Below, piece after piece: positions 62,825-64,000 of a DNA stretch of 64,000 bases. Within the stretch, counting starts at the first letter, position 1. Each line of letters begins with the position of its first letter. Below the pieces are notes generated by a model. It was not told where the DNA came from and did not search any database. It saw nothing but the letters and a program-made list of their open reading frames with translations. The stretch is from Mesorhizobium sp. GbtcB19 (GTDB lineage: Bacteria > Pseudomonadota > Alphaproteobacteria > Rhizobiales > Rhizobiaceae). The translations under genes were made by a program, and so were the position numbers. The stretch is taken from assembly GCF_019091085.1 (NCBI RefSeq), contig NZ_JAGXJY010000009.1, positions 62,001 through 126,000 on the forward strand, read 5' to 3'.

Positions 62825-63715
62825 TCACCGCTGACATGTCCGGCAATAGAAGGTCGAGCGCCCGCTTTGCACGATGCGTTCGATATGGCCACGGCAGCCC
62901 GGCTTCGGGCATGGCTCCCCCTCGCGATCGTAGACCGCGAAGGAATGCTGGAAATAGCCAAGCGATCCGTCGGCCTGGACATAGTCGCGAAGCGAGGAGC
63001 CTCCGGCGGCGATCGCGTCGGCGATGACCGAGCGTATCGCTTGCGCAAGGCGCTCGCTTTGCTCCTTTGCCTTCTTGGCCGATCCGGCGAGGGTGCCGGC
63101 TTCGCGCAACGGCGACAGGCCGGCCCGCCACAGGGCCTCCGCCACATATATATTGCCAAGCCCGGCGATCAGCCGCTGATCGAGCAGCGCCGCCTTGAGA
63201 GGCGATCTGCGATCCTTCAGCAGTGAGGCGAGCAGGGGACCGTCAAGCGCATTGCCGGTCGGCTCGATGCCGAGCCCCGCCAGCATCGGATGGGTGTCCG
63301 GCGCCCCTTCGGCAAACAGCATGAAGCCGAAGCGGCGCGGGTCGTTGAAGATGACGCGCGATCGCTCGCCTTTTTCCGAGACGACGTCGAACACGACATG
63401 GTCGTGCGCGGCGCTTTTCGAACGCTCGTGATGGAAGGTGCCGGGAGTGTCGCTGCTGCCTGCGGCTTCGACGCGGAACGATCCCGACATGCCCAGATGG
63501 CAGATCAGCACCGGACCGTTCTCTATATGCATCGTCAGATATTTGGCGCGCCGGCCAAGCGCCGTCACGATCTTGCCGGTTAGCCGTTGCGAAAAGTGCG
63601 CGGGAAAAGGAAAGCGAAGGTCGGGCCTGCGCGTCTCGACCTTGACGAGCCGCGCTCCTTCCAGCACCGGCTGCAGTCCGCGCCGGACGGTCTCGACTTC
63701 AGGCAGTTCTGGCAT
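62825..63715 (-). CDS. mutM: Formamidopyrimidine-DNA glycosylase
   Basis: Removes 8-oxoguanine and FaPy lesions. The 296-residue protein has the catalytic N-terminus MPELPEVETVRRGL with Pro2 and Glu3, the helix-two-turn-helix region (LDQRLIAGLGNIYVAEALW) and a C-terminal zinc finger of CPKPGC and YCRTC. The start ATG 63715 is certain because processing to Pro2 is required. Its start overlaps the end of the neighbouring deoB. Confidence 0.96.
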   Translation of the reverse strand: MPELPEVETVRRGLQPVLEGARLVKVETRRPDLRFPFPAHFSQRLTGKIVTALGRRAKYLTMHIENGPVLICHLGMSGSFRVEAAGSSDTPGTFHHERSKSAAHDHVVFDVVSEKGERSRVIFNDPRRFGFMLFAEGAPDTHPMLAGLGIEPTGNALDGPLLASLLKDRRSPLKAALLDQRLIAGLGNIYVAEALWRAGLSPLREAGTLAGSAKKAKEQSERLAQAIRSVIADAIAAGGSSLRDYVQADGSLGYFQHSFAVYDREGEPCPKPGCRGHIERIVQSGRSTFYCRTCQR

Positions 63716-64000
63716 GGCCGCCTATCGTTGCAAGGAAGGAAGCGCCATGACGGCCAGGCGCCAGGCCGAGGTGATCCGCGACGGTCTCGCCGATATCGGC
63801 GAAGGTTGGCCGCAGCCCGATGTCGCCGCCCTTCAGCCCCGGCCCGATGCCGATCACAGGAACGCGCTCGCGGGTGTGGTCTGTGCCGCGCCAGGTCGGG
63901 TCGTTGCCGTGATCGGCGGTGAGGATGAGAAGATCGCCAGGCCTGAGGCGCGACAGCGCTTCCGGCAGCCGCCGATCGAACGCCTCGAGCGCGGCCGCAT
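63699..64000 (-). CDS. deoB: Phosphopentomutase, C-terminal part (runs off the window)
   Basis: An open minus-strand frame from the window edge to TGA 63701-63699, about 100 codons, reads ALEAFDRRLPEALSRLRPGD then LLILTADHGNDPTWRGTDHT and RERVPVIGIGPGL, the C-terminal alkaline-phosphatase-fold motifs of DeoB (metal-binding DHG and DHT). It interconverts ribose-1- and ribose-5-phosphates and deoxy forms. Its last 17 bases overlap the start of mutM. The N-terminal three quarters are outside the window. Confidence 0.85.
   Translation of the reverse strand, partial: AAALEAFDRRLPEALSRLRPGDLLILTADHGNDPTWRGTDHTRERVPVIGIGPGLKGGDIGLRPTFADIGETVADHLGLAPGRHGASFLATIGGHARTA

Overview
The window is high-GC chromosomal DNA of an alphaproteobacterium of the order Hyphomicrobiales (Rhizobiales), most likely Mesorhizobium or a close relative. 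This rests on several signs: an Irr-type iron regulator beside fabA, a perfect Irr operator (ICE box), a PraR/PhrR-like HTH gene next to metK, the dnaA-dnaN-recF and rimP-nusA-infB-rbfA-truB-rpsO-pnp neighbourhoods, and several families of dispersed palindromes that I recall from rhizobial intergenic DNA. Genus assignment is inference. No rRNA, intact tRNA, insertion sequence, prophage or CRISPR array was found.

Layout. 1-3.8 kb: a dipeptide/oligopeptide-type ABC importer (two permeases, two ATPases), with a palindromic element between the permease genes. 3.9-4.8 kb: an AT-richer stand-alone gene for a protein with a C-terminal TIR-like domain and a second Rossmann-like N-terminal domain; this is the best candidate for an undescribed, possibly defence-related, function. 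4.8-10.1 kb: an RND efflux pump with two periplasmic adaptors and no outer-membrane factor (TriABC-like arrangement). 10.4-13.6 kb: gabT, a ParDE toxin-antitoxin pair and an FAD-dependent ferredoxin reductase. 13.7-20.0 kb: an iron locus led by an Irr box, with imelysin, Bfd, bacterioferritin, a di-haem DUF1111 protein, a second imelysin and a DUF1513 Tat protein.

20-31 kb is a housekeeping run: tsaB, rimI, plsC, miaB, phoH, ybeY, a CorC-like gene, a VOC protein, lnt, an HTH regulator, metK, trmB. 31-45 kb continues it: a glycosyltransferase and a small DUF1127-like ORF, then rimP-nusA-ylxR/L7Ae-infB, an inserted YcxB-like gene with a tRNA-like relic, rbfA-truB, corA, rpsO and pnp. Leaders of metK, rimP and pnp carry hairpins suggestive of transcript-level control.

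45-52 kb: an RsmC-like methyltransferase, a GGDEF/EAL protein with a degenerate GGDEF site, the fabA-fabB-fabI cluster, divergent irr, a DUF4260 membrane protein and an SH3 protein. 52.6-64 kb: a D-2-hydroxyacid dehydrogenase, a two-subunit aconitase X, a GNAT, a MoeB-like E1 enzyme, recF, dnaN, dnaA (with a DnaA-box-containing promoter), rpsT, an enoyl-CoA hydratase, mutM and the C-terminal end of deoB.

The genes work as several modules: iron storage and uptake under Irr (operator at 13.7 kb, regulator at 50.8 kb), translation and RNA decay (rimP to pnp), unsaturated fatty acid synthesis (fabA/fabB/fabI) and replication initiation (dnaA/dnaN/recF). Start codons were chosen from Shine-Dalgarno spacing and family length. 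All functional statements rest on reading the translations; no database search was run.
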